Source of the DNA: Maritalea porphyrae
GTDB lineage: Bacteria; Pseudomonadota; Alphaproteobacteria; Rhizobiales; Devosiaceae
Direction: 5' to 3'
DNA: 64,000 nucleotides
NCBI RefSeq assembly: GCF_027213965.1
Contig: NZ_JAPWGX010000003.1
Location: forward strand, 682,001-746,000
Part shown: positions 28,581-36,296 of the stretch, one piece after another
Layout: each line of letters starts with the position of its first letter
Numbering within the stretch: the first letter of the stretch is position 1
Made by a program: the position numbers and the translations under genes
The notes under the pieces: model-generated
What the model saw: only the letters and a program-made list of their open reading frames with translations
What the model was told of the DNA's origin: nothing
The model's database searches: none

Positions 28581-29069
28581 TTAGAATGGAATGTCGTCGT
28601 CCATTCCGCCGGAATCAAAAGCCGGTGCGCTGGCTTGTGGTCGGCCACCGCCACCGCCGTTCCCTGCACCACCTGAGCGTGCGCCACCACCGTAATTGCT
28701 GCTACCTTCATTGTCGCTGCGACCACCAAGCATAGTCAGCGTAGAGTTGAAGCCCTGCAGAACGATTTCTGTCGAGTATTTATCGTTTCCGTCTTGATCT
28801 TGCCATTTGCGCGTTTGCAACTGACCTTCAATGTAGACAGTTGAGCCTTTACGCAAATACTGCTCAGCCACGCGGCATAGGCCCTCGTTGAAGATTACAA
28901 CGCGGTGCCATTCGGTTTTTTCACGCTGTTCGCCCGAGCTTTTGTCGCGCCAACGCTCAGATGTCGCGATACGAAGGTTCACGATCGGGCGACCATCTTG
29001 CGTGTTGCGCACTTCTGGGTCTGCACCCAAGTTGCCAACCAATATTACTTTATTTACGCTTCCTGCCAT
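28581..29069 (-). CDS. ssb: Single-stranded DNA-binding protein
   Basis: A 162-residue SSB. The OB fold begins [21 protein letters not shown] and includes [35 protein letters not shown] in the usual places (given here only as short anchors: [17 protein letters not shown]). A Gly-rich flexible linker follows, and the C-terminus ends DDDIPF, the acidic tip that recruits replication and repair partners. It faces uvrA across a 273-base gap that contains an alphaproteobacterial LexA site, a common and SOS-controlled arrangement in this class. Confidence 0.97.
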   Translation of the reverse strand: MAGSVNKVILVGNLGADPEVRNTQDGRPIVNLRIATSERWRDKSSGEQREKTEWHRVVIFNEGLCRVAEQYLRKGSTVYIEGQLQTRKWQDQDGNDKYSTEIVLQGFNSTLTMLGGRSDNEGSSNYGGGARSGGAGNGGGGGRPQASAPAFDSGGMDDDIPF

Positions 29070-29227
29070 CTTGTCGTTCCCTTCAAAGCCATTCTGCGTT
29101 TAATTTGATTTGGTTGTTTTCAAATCCGCAGCGTCATATTGTTCGTAGTCCCTTATGTACACATGATCGTTCAATCGAGAAGATTTGATTGTCAGTCATC
29201 CACAAGCCACTTGACGACACCATGCAT

Positions 29228-29242
29228 GTTCTATTTATGTTC
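29228..29242. promoter_or_regulatory. LexA/SOS box in the ssb-uvrA divergent region
   Basis: The sequence GTTC-TATTTAT-GTTC matches exactly the alphaproteobacterial SOS operator GTTC-N7-GTTC, which is a direct repeat unlike the E. coli palindrome. It lies 100 bases before the uvrA start and 159 bases before the ssb start, so LexA could repress one or both genes. Confidence 0.85.
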
Positions 29243-29342
29243 TTATGAAATGCAATGTGAGTCAATATAGCGCGCTTTTTTAGGCGGCAAGAAGCAACCT
29301 TGCCAACGCAATTGGCGCATCAGTCGATACGGAAAGTTCAAT

Positions 29343-32225
29343 ATGTCAAATTCTTCGTCCCTAAATCGCGACCTTGTAATTCGCGGGGCCAAAGAACACA
29401 ATTTGAAGTCAGTTGATCTCACATTGCCCCGTGACAAGCTAATTGTGATGACAGGGCTTTCAGGTTCAGGAAAATCGTCACTGGCGTTTGATACAATCTA
29501 TGCTGAAGGGCAACGCCGTTACGTTGAAAGCTTGTCGGCGTACGCCCGCCAGTTCCTTGAAATGATGCAAAAGCCAGACGTTGAGCAAATTGATGGGCTG
29601 TCTCCTGCTATTTCAATTGAGCAAAAGACAACATCTCGAAACCCGCGCTCAACGGTGGGTACAGTCACAGAAATCTACGATTACCTTCGTCTGATGTATG
29701 CTCGGGTTGGTGTTCCCTATTCTCCGGCAACGGGTTTACCCATTGAAAGCCAAACGGTCAGTCAAATGGTCGACAAAGTTTTGGCACTGGAAGAAGGCAC
29801 GCGCCTATATTTGCTTGCCCCGATCGTTCGTGGTCGCAAAGGCGAGTATAAAAAAGAACTCGCTGGCTTGATGAAGCGCGGATTTCAACGGGTCAAAATT
29901 GATGGCGAGTTTTATGAAATCGCTGACGCACCAACCTTAGACAAAAAGATCAAACACGAAATTGAAGTCGTGGTTGACCGCTTGGTCGTTGGACCTGACT
30001 TGCAATCACGACTAGCAGAAAGCTTCGAGACCGCTTTGCATTTGGCCGATGGTTTGGCAATTGCTGAGTTGGTTGCCAAAGAAGGCGAAAACCAAAGATT
30101 GGTTTTCTCAGAGAAATTCGCCTGTCCGGTTTCAGGGTTCACTATTGAAGAGATCGAGCCGCGACTATTTTCCTTTAACAATCCATTTGGTGCTTGCCCC
30201 ACGTGTGATGGTTTGGGAACCGAAGCAAAAATGTCGCCGGACCTGGTTGTGCCTGACGACACCAAAAGTTTGAAGGGCGGCGCGATCCTACCGTGGTCTA
30301 AAACTTCCGCCCCCTACTACATCCAAACCTTGGATGCAGTTACCAAAGCCTATGGAGCGTCACTAGATACGCCATGGTCGGACCTTGCTGACGACGTGAA
30401 GAACGCTATTCTGTTCGGAACCAAAGGCCAAAAGATTGTTTTCGTATACGATGACGGCCTGCGTTCCTACAAAACAGAAAAACCATTTGAGGGGGTCATC
30501 GGCAATCTGGAGCGACGTTATCGCGAGACAGAATCAGCTGGGATGCGCGAAGAAATTGAAAAGTATATGTCGCGTGCGCCTTGTGAGGTCTGCGACGGCA
30601 ATCGTCTTAAGCCAGAAGCCTTGGCTGTCAAAATTGACGGGTTGCACATCAGCGATGTGTCGAAAAAGTCAATTCGCGAAGCCTACGAATGGTTTGAGCA
30701 CCTTGGCGACCGGTTGAACCCAACGCAACGCGAAATCGGTGAGCGGATCATGAAGGAAATTCGTGATCGGTTGAATTTTCTCGTCGACGTTGGATTGGAT
30801 TATCTTTCTCTTTCAAGAAATTCTGGCACCCTTTCTGGGGGCGAGAGCCAACGCATACGATTGGCTTCCCAAATCGGTTCCGGCTTGACCGGTGTGCTCT
30901 ATGTACTTGACGAACCATCCATCGGTTTGCACCAACGTGACAATGCGCGGTTGCTGGAAACCTTGCGTCGCTTGCGCGATCTTGGGAACACGGTCATTGT
31001 TGTGGAGCATGACGAAGACGCGGTGTTAACTGCCGATTATGTTGTTGATATTGGTCCGGGTGCCGGCATTCACGGTGGCGAAATCGTTGCACAAGGCAAA
31101 CCGCAAGACATTATCAAAAACAAAAAGAGCCTAACGGGTCGGTATTTATCCGGCGAGCTGGGCGTAAAGATCCCCGAAGAGCGACGCCCCTTATCTGACA
31201 CCCGTCGCATCCGCATTACAGGCGCGACCGGCAACAATTTGAAGAATGTTTCCGTTGATATTCCGCTTGGAACATTTGTTGCTGTTACTGGAGTTTCAGG
31301 TGGCGGCAAATCCACTCTTTTGCTTGATACGATGTACACAGCGATTGCGCGCAGACTAAATGGCGCGCGGGTAACCCCTGCCCCACATGATCAGCTCTTG
31401 GGCCTCGAGTTTCTTGATAAGGTCATCGATATCGATCAAAGCCCAATTGGGCGGACCCCACGGTCTAACCCCGCGACTTACACGGGTGCTTTCACGCCAA
31501 TTCGAGAATGGTTCGCCGGATTACCTGAAGCAAAGGCACGTGGATATGCGCCAGGACGCTTTTCATTCAACGTTAAAGGCGGGCGGTGTGAGGCGTGCCA
31601 GGGCGACGGTGTGAATAAGATCGAAATGCACTTCCTGCCGGACGTTTATGTGACTTGCGATACATGCAAAGGCAAACGCTATAATCGCGAAACACTTGAG
31701 GTCATGTTCAAAGAAAAATCGATATCTGACGTGTTGGACATGACTGTTGATGAGGCAGTTCAGTTCTTTTCAGCTGTGCCTTCTATTCGAGACAAGATGC
31801 TGACGCTGCAGCGCGTTGGGCTTGGGTATGTAAAGGTTGGTCAACCTGCAACCACCCTGTCAGGGGGAGAAGCGCAACGGGTTAAGCTCTCAAAAGAGCT
31901 TTCAAAGCGAGCGACTGGTCGGACACTCTACGTGCTTGATGAACCAACAACCGGATTACACTTCCATGATGTCGCCAAGCTACTAGAAGTCCTTCACGAA
32001 CTCGTGGACCAAGGTAATACAGTTGTGGTGATTGAACATAACCTTGAGGTCATCAAGACAGCCGATTGGATCATTGATTTGGGACCAGAAGGTGGTGACG
32101 GCGGTGGTGAAATTGTTGCCGAAGGTCCGCCAGAAGCAATTATTGCCGAAAAACGCTCACACACCGGTCGCTTTTTGAAAGAATTGTTCGATCGTCGCTC
32201 AGGACAGCGAGCAGCGGCTGAATAG
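29343..32225 (+). CDS. uvrA: Excinuclease ABC subunit A
   Basis: UvrA is the damage-scanning ABC ATPase of nucleotide excision repair. The 960-residue protein has two ATPase modules: the first Walker A is GLSGSGKSS near residue 39 and its signature is [13 protein letters not shown]; the second has GVSGGGKST and [12 protein letters not shown]. Zinc-module cysteines are seen in [15 protein letters not shown] and CEACQGDG plus CDTCKGKR. The ATG at 29343 fits the family start. It acts with Mfd, also encoded in this window, and is under a likely LexA box. Confidence 0.98.
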   Translation: MSNSSSLNRDLVIRGAKEHNLKSVDLTLPRDKLIVMTGLSGSGKSSLAFDTIYAEGQRRYVESLSAYARQFLEMMQKPDVEQIDGLSPAISIEQKTTSRNPRSTVGTVTEIYDYLRLMYARVGVPYSPATGLPIESQTVSQMVDKVLALEEGTRLYLLAPIVRGRKGEYKKELAGLMKRGFQRVKIDGEFYEIADAPTLDKKIKHEIEVVVDRLVVGPDLQSRLAESFETALHLADGLAIAELVAKEGENQRLVFSEKFACPVSGFTIEEIEPRLFSFNNPFGACPTCDGLGTEAKMSPDLVVPDDTKSLKGGAILPWSKTSAPYYIQTLDAVTKAYGASLDTPWSDLADDVKNAILFGTKGQKIVFVYDDGLRSYKTEKPFEGVIGNLERRYRETESAGMREEIEKYMSRAPCEVCDGNRLKPEALAVKIDGLHISDVSKKSIREAYEWFEHLGDRLNPTQREIGERIMKEIRDRLNFLVDVGLDYLSLSRNSGTLSGGESQRIRLASQIGSGLTGVLYVLDEPSIGLHQRDNARLLETLRRLRDLGNTVIVVEHDEDAVLTADYVVDIGPGAGIHGGEIVAQGKPQDIIKNKKSLTGRYLSGELGVKIPEERRPLSDTRRIRITGATGNNLKNVSVDIPLGTFVAVTGVSGGGKSTLLLDTMYTAIARRLNGARVTPAPHDQLLGLEFLDKVIDIDQSPIGRTPRSNPATYTGAFTPIREWFAGLPEAKARGYAPGRFSFNVKGGRCEACQGDGVNKIEMHFLPDVYVTCDTCKGKRYNRETLEVMFKEKSISDVLDMTVDEAVQFFSAVPSIRDKMLTLQRVGLGYVKVGQPATTLSGGEAQRVKLSKELSKRATGRTLYVLDEPTTGLHFHDVAKLLEVLHELVDQGNTVVVIEHNLEVIKTADWIIDLGPEGGDGGGEIVAEGPPEAIIAEKRSHTGRFLKELFDRRSGQRAAAE

Positions 32226-32361
32226 AGTATCTGATAGTTATGACAACTTGATGTGTTTGGCTTGTTGATAGTGCATGGCTGCACTACGCTTTTTGGCAGT
32301 GCTGCTTGCGTGTGGAGCTTGGTATGCTCGACCATACTTAGAATCTTGCAAAGGCAGTACC

Positions 32362-32529
32362 ATGCGAAACACGAGCATTCAGTCGTTCATCGACCTGTTC
32401 AATATGCGTCAACACCTGCGTGAGTTGGACACCAACATCCATGACAATGCCGATATGCTAGGCATCTACAGCCGTGAGTTCCGCATGCCCGTACAACAAA
32501 ACGATCGTCACGCGAACTTGACGCGCTAG
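32362..32529 (+). CDS. Small ORF, possible diverged DUF1127 relative
   Basis: A 55-residue frame with a good AAAGG ribosome site seven bases before its ATG. The middle part (RQHLRELDTNIHDNADMLGI) recalls the DUF1127 pattern in which an Arg-rich helix is followed by a Leu-Asp helix and a LGI/DIGI motif, but the tryptophan and RGDI positions of its neighbours are missing. It precedes the three clear DUF1127 genes in the same orientation. It could be a worn paralogue, another small protein, or a chance frame. Confidence 0.4.
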   Translation: MRNTSIQSFIDLFNMRQHLRELDTNIHDNADMLGIYSREFRMPVQQNDRHANLTR

Positions 32530-32654
32530 CATGTTAACCAGACCTGCGGTTTGTGCATGGGTGATGTGCGGCAACAGGGTCTACTCAATCTCACATTGCG
32601 GACCTATATGAAGGTCATCAAACAACAACCAATGCATTCAACAGGAGAATGATC

Positions 32655-32804
32655 ATGGCTTTGACTAACTCACTACGCCGCTGGGCTTCTTACCGTAAAA
32701 CTGTTCGTGCGTTGAACTCGCTTGACGAACGCGGCCTCAATGACCTCGGCATCAACCGTGGCGACATTGCAGCTGTTGCGCGCTCACAAGCAGAACGCAT
32801 CTAA
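32655..32804 (+). CDS. DUF1127 small protein, copy 1
   Basis: A 49-residue basic protein of the DUF1127 family, with an Arg/Trp/Tyr-rich N-terminal helix (LRRWASYRKTVRAL), the core LDERGLNDLGI and the C-terminal RGDIAAVARSQAERI. A strong AGGAGA precedes the ATG by a suitable distance. DUF1127 proteins are abundant in alphaproteobacteria; one member in Rhodobacter (CcaF1) binds RNA and helps mature small RNAs, and others influence phosphate or carbon metabolism. No role is claimed here beyond family. Own terminator downstream. Confidence 0.87.
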   Translation: MALTNSLRRWASYRKTVRALNSLDERGLNDLGINRGDIAAVARSQAERI

Positions 32805-32840
32805 GTCGATCATCTAAAATGATCAACTATAGTCTTGAAT

Positions 32841-32876
32841 ACCCGCCCTTCATCTCGAACGGCGGGTGTTTTTTTG
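32841..32876 (+). terminator. Terminator of DUF1127 copy 1
   Basis: ACCCGCC (32841-32847) pairs with GGCGGGT (32861-32867) and is followed by GTTTTTTTG. Confidence 0.9.
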
Positions 32877-33008
32877 TCAACTATCAGTTGGAAATACGAC
32901 CTGCGTAATCTGCATGGGTGATGTGCGTAAACTGTCTCTACTCAATATCACTTTGCAGCATTATATGAAGGTCATCAAACAATAACCAACGCGTTCAGGA
33001 GAATGATC

Positions 33009-33158
33009 ATGGCTTTGGGAAACACACTACGCCGCTGGGCATCTTATCGCAAAACTGTACGCGCTTTGAATTCACTTGACGAACGCGGCCTCAATGACCT
33101 CGGCATCAGCCGTGGCGACATTGCAGCTGTTGCGCGTTCACAAGCAGAGCGCATCTAA
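33009..33158 (+). CDS. DUF1127 small protein, copy 2
   Basis: A 49-residue protein that differs from copy 1 at only three positions (Gly and Thr in the N-terminal segment, Ser in LGISRGDI). Most base differences from copy 1 are silent, which argues for selection on the protein. It has the same AGGAGAATGATC ribosome site and a near-identical leader. Confidence 0.87.
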   Translation: MALGNTLRRWASYRKTVRALNSLDERGLNDLGISRGDIAAVARSQAERI

Positions 33159-33202
33159 TCAGTTTTGCTTGCTGATCAAATCATCAGTATACGAAATTCA
33201 CG

Positions 33203-33240
33203 ACACCCGCACTTTAAACGAAGTGGCGGGTGTTTTGTTT
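33203..33240 (+). terminator. Terminator of DUF1127 copy 2
   Basis: ACACCCGCACTT (33203-33214) pairs with AAGTGGCGGGTGT (33221-33233, one bulged G) and is followed by TTTGTTT. Confidence 0.88.
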
Positions 33241-33373
33241 TGTTCGCACGCGCGCAAATCTAGCCATGCATCAAACGCATAGACGAATTGCACATTCTCT
33301 ATCTACTCGTTCGCATCAAACTTCACTAAGTTCAGGTCAACAACAACGCAATACCTTATCTAGGAGATGAGCA

Positions 33374-33523
33374 ATGGATTTCGGAAAAACACTTCGTCGC
33401 TGGGCTTCTTATCGTCAGACAGTACGTGAGTTGAGCGCTCTTGATGACCGTGAATTGAATGACCTTGGTATCAACCGTGGTGACATTCAGCCTTTGGCAC
33501 GCGAGCAAGCTTCTCGCATCTAG
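33374..33523 (+). CDS. DUF1127 small protein, copy 3
   Basis: A 49-residue DUF1127 protein more distant from copies 1 and 2: it begins MDFGKTLRRWASYRQTVREL and continues LDDRELNDLGINRGDIQPLAREQASRI. The Arg/Trp helix and the LNDLGINRGDI core are kept. The ribosome site is TAGGAGATGAGCA, and its leader is unrelated to those of copies 1 and 2 apart from short A/C-rich patches. It has its own strong terminator, so all three genes look like independent transcription units. Confidence 0.87.
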   Translation: MDFGKTLRRWASYRQTVRELSALDDRELNDLGINRGDIQPLAREQASRI

Positions 33524-33563
33524 TGCTAAACTTTGCACTAGACACTGGCCTCCAAGACCTTTG

Positions 33564-33599
33564 AACACCCGCACTTCAAAAGAAGTCGCGGGTGTTTTG
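33564..33599 (+). terminator. Terminator of DUF1127 copy 3
   Basis: ACACCCGCACTTC (33566-33577, starting at the A before) pairs with GAAGTCGCGGGTGT across AAAA, followed by TTTTG. Its stem is closely related in sequence to that of copy 2. Confidence 0.88.
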
Positions 33600-33654
33600 C
33601 ATATAATGGGCCTTTTTTGTTGCCCAAATTTTTCAATGAATGTATGTGCGGTCT

Positions 33655-35046
33655 ATGACAAATTCTTCAAAAACTATTCACGTTGTTGGTGGTGGGTTAG
33701 CAGGCTCTGAAGCTGCTTGGCAGGCCGCTGAACTAGGTGCAACCGTAGTGCTGCACGAAATGCGCCCCGTACGAAAAACTGACGCTCACCATACGGATGG
33801 CTTGGCAGAGTTGGTGTGTTCAAACAGCTTTAGATCTGACGATCATGAGTATAATGCCGTTGGTTTGCTGCATGAAGAAATGCGCCGCTGCAATTCGATC
33901 ATTATGCAGTCGGCAGAAAAACACAAATTGCCCGCTGGCGGCGCTCTAGCTGTTGACCGAGACGCTTTTTCTAGCGACGTAACGGCGGCACTTGAGGCTC
34001 ATCCCAATATTACGATTGATCGTGCCGAAGTCGCCGGTCTCCCCCCCAAAGACTGGGACAACGTCATCTTGGCGACGGGACCGCTGACCTCCCCGGCCCT
34101 GGCGGAAGGCATACAGTCGATCACCAATTCAGACTCGCTTTCTTTCTTCGACGCGATAGCTCCAATCATCCACAAAGACTCAATCAATATGGATGTTGTG
34201 TGGGCACAATCGAGATACGACAAAGCGGGTCCGGGCGGCACAGGCGCAGACTATTTGAACTGCCCAATGGATGAAGAGCAATACAATGCCTTCATCGACG
34301 CATTGCTAGCTGGGGAAAAAACCGAATTCAAAGAGTGGGAAAATGTCCCATATTTTGACGGCTGCTTGCCGATTGAAGTGATGGCAGAGCGCGGTCGAGA
34401 AACGCTGCGGTTTGGCCCTATGAAGCCTGTTGGTTTGACAAACCCTAGAACCCCGGACGTTAAGTGCCACGCGATTGTACAACTACGCCAAGACAATGCA
34501 CTGGGCACCCTCTGGAACATGGTTGGGTTTCAAACCAAACTCAAATATGGAGTTCAGGCCGATATTTTACGGATGATCCCAGGTTTGGAAGATGCACAAT
34601 TTGCGCGCCTGGGTGGGTTGCATCGCAATACATTTTTGAACTCACCTGAGTTACTAGACCAACAACTGCGATTGAAAGCAGAGCCTCGTTTGCGTTTTGC
34701 TGGCCAAGTGACTGGTGTTGAAGGATACGTAGAAAGCGCCGGACTTGGTTTAGTAGTTGGCAGAATGGCTGCAGCACAAACAAAGGGCGAAGAACTTGCG
34801 CCACCACCACCTACGACGGCCATGGGTGCGCTCGTGCACCATATTACCGGCGGTCATTTGGCAGATGAAACAAATGGCATCAAATCATTCCAGCCGATGA
34901 ATGTGAATTTTGGCCTGTTTCCGCCTGTTGAAAAACCCACAAAACCAGAGGGTCACATTGGGAGATGGCGCGGTCCAGACAAAGCGAAGGCCAAAAAGCT
35001 TCTTATGACAAAACGCGCGTTGGAAGACTTAAAAGGTTGGGCCTAA
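33655..35046 (+). CDS. trmFO: Methylenetetrahydrofolate-tRNA-(uracil-5-)-methyltransferase TrmFO
   Basis: TrmFO makes 5-methyluridine at position 54 of tRNA, using folate and FAD. The 463-residue protein starts with the FAD-binding [11 protein letters not shown] motif and has the family stretches [50 protein letters not shown] and [10 protein letters not shown]. Of two in-frame ATGs (33640, 33655) the second gives the family N-terminus ([14 protein letters not shown]); neither has a strong ribosome site. Folate-type TrmFO is common in Hyphomicrobiales in place of SAM-type TrmA. Confidence 0.96.
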   Translation: MTNSSKTIHVVGGGLAGSEAAWQAAELGATVVLHEMRPVRKTDAHHTDGLAELVCSNSFRSDDHEYNAVGLLHEEMRRCNSIIMQSAEKHKLPAGGALAVDRDAFSSDVTAALEAHPNITIDRAEVAGLPPKDWDNVILATGPLTSPALAEGIQSITNSDSLSFFDAIAPIIHKDSINMDVVWAQSRYDKAGPGGTGADYLNCPMDEEQYNAFIDALLAGEKTEFKEWENVPYFDGCLPIEVMAERGRETLRFGPMKPVGLTNPRTPDVKCHAIVQLRQDNALGTLWNMVGFQTKLKYGVQADILRMIPGLEDAQFARLGGLHRNTFLNSPELLDQQLRLKAEPRLRFAGQVTGVEGYVESAGLGLVVGRMAAAQTKGEELAPPPPTTAMGALVHHITGGHLADETNGIKSFQPMNVNFGLFPPVEKPTKPEGHIGRWRGPDKAKAKKLLMTKRALEDLKGWA

Positions 35047-35897
35047 TTCTTTGCTGCATAGGCAAACATTGAGATCATCTTACGCATTTCTGAGCGACCG
35101 GCACCGGCGGCTACAAAGGGATTTTCCTTTTGCGTTCGGAGAAATCTCAGCTGCAATGCGCAAACAGCGCTTTGGACAAAGGCAATTCTCACCGGCTTAG
35201 GTAACAACTTGATTGCATTTTGTGCCAGAGCAAGGTGCGCGTTGGCCGCTTCACCATGCGCACCAATCGCTTGGCGCAGGGGTTCGGTGTTCTGCCCAGC
35301 GAGAATAGACTTGTCGTCAATTCCAAAGGACTTGAACACGCTTAGTGGTAAATAGATCTGCCCTTTGGCGCTATTGTAGCCAAAGGCTAGCAAATGTTGC
35401 GTGTAGGTTGTTGCAACCCCCAAATGGCCGGCGGCCTCTGCATAGATCGCTGGATCAGCGCTCTTGTCTCCCAACATCATGGCGAAATACTGGAAAATGC
35501 ATGCGCGGGTTTCGCCCGCGTATCCCTCAAACTGGTTCACGTCCGGCATGGGGTCGTCATATAGATCAAATCTGTGAGCGGCAATCATGCGTTTTAAAGG
35601 CACCGTGGGAAGTCGGTGTTTTTCAATCGCAACCAACAATCTGTCCGCAATAGGGTTGGCGCGCACAGCGCCATGACCTTTGCCTTCTAGCGCGTCGTGC
35701 CACCACTGCAGGCGGATTTCGCCTGGTGTGGGCTCTGAAACCCGCTGACGAACCACACGCAGCTCAGCAGCAAAAGCCGCTAGGGCTTGCACGTCTGGGC
35801 GCACATCTTCTGGCATAAATAGTGTTGCCAGATAGTCGTCTCGCGATATTTTGTTCAATTCTTCAGCAACGTGCCGTTGGTTGGTGCTTGTTTGCAT
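35043..35897 (-). CDS. NDUFAF6-like squalene/phytoene-synthase-fold protein
   Basis: A 284-residue protein of the squalene/phytoene synthase fold. It has the [13 protein letters not shown] stretch and later [10 protein letters not shown] and YAGETRA, characteristic of the branch that includes mitochondrial NDUFAF6, an assembly factor of respiratory complex I. The first aspartate-rich metal motif of true prenyl synthases is not seen: where it should be, the sequence is [14 protein letters not shown] synthase role in carotenoid or hopanoid formation is therefore unlikely. The next gene on this strand is an NDUFAF3-like gene, which strengthens the complex I reading. Convergent with trmFO, overlapping it by 4 bases. 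Confidence 0.78.
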   Translation of the reverse strand: MQTSTNQRHVAEELNKISRDDYLATLFMPEDVRPDVQALAAFAAELRVVRQRVSEPTPGEIRLQWWHDALEGKGHGAVRANPIADRLLVAIEKHRLPTVPLKRMIAAHRFDLYDDPMPDVNQFEGYAGETRACIFQYFAMMLGDKSADPAIYAEAAGHLGVATTYTQHLLAFGYNSAKGQIYLPLSVFKSFGIDDKSILAGQNTEPLRQAIGAHGEAANAHLALAQNAIKLLPKPVRIAFVQSAVCALQLRFLRTQKENPFVAAGAGRSEMRKMISMFAYAAKN

Positions 35898-35903
35898 AGC
35901 GCT

Positions 35904-36293
35904 TTATTCAGCACGTTCAATTGCGATAAAACCGGCCGATACTGCACGTTTTTCGGCCATCAGCACGTTGTAAGTGCGAACGGCTGCACCCGTGCTCATT
36001 GGCTCAAGAATGATTGCGTGTTCGCGAAACTTTTCTCGAATGCTCTCGTCAATGAACGCGATATCTTTACCTGTGCCAATAAGAAAGACGTCAATTTCGT
36101 CGCTTCTTTCAAATATCTGCGTGAAGTCCAATTCGTCCAATTGTGTGGCATTGGTTATCGCCCATTTGTGCATACCTGATGGCAGACACAACAGCGAACC
36201 AATGTGTGACATGTCTTCAAAGCGGAACCCACCGTTGCCATAGGCATCGATGGGAACCTGATATTTGTAATGTCCGTCTGCGATTTGTGACAC
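35904..36293 (-). CDS. Mth938-like (DUF498) protein, NDUFAF3 homologue
   Basis: A 129-residue protein of the Mth938/DUF498 family, to which the complex I assembly factor NDUFAF3 belongs. Visible stretches are GGFRFEDMSHIGSLL, the central EIDVFLIGTGKDI and the C-terminal STGAAVRTYNVLMAEKR. No catalytic function is known; mitochondrial members help assemble the membrane-proximal part of complex I. It sits between secDF (3 bases) and the NDUFAF6-like gene (6 bases), so all are probably one transcript together with yajC. Confidence 0.82.
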   Translation of the reverse strand: MSQIADGHYKYQVPIDAYGNGGFRFEDMSHIGSLLCLPSGMHKWAITNATQLDELDFTQIFERSDEIDVFLIGTGKDIAFIDESIREKFREHAIILEPMSTGAAVRTYNVLMAEKRAVSAGFIAIERAE

Positions 36294-36296
36294 GAT

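Larger units (their letters stand above)
32541..33158 (+). repeat. Tandem duplication of a DUF1127 gene with its leader
   Basis: Two units of about 260 bases, 32541-32804 and 32898-33158, are similar throughout. Shared blocks include GACCTGCG, TGCATGGGTGATGTGCG, ATATGAAGGTCATCAAACAA, AGGAGAATGATCATGGCTTTG and nearly the whole coding part. The third copy at 33374 has a different leader, so the two first copies are a more recent duplication. Confidence 0.85.

Noticed and set aside
35043-35897. A carotenoid or hopanoid synthase
   Set aside because: The first Asp-rich substrate-binding motif is absent and no other terpenoid gene is near; the NDUFAF6-like reading fits better.
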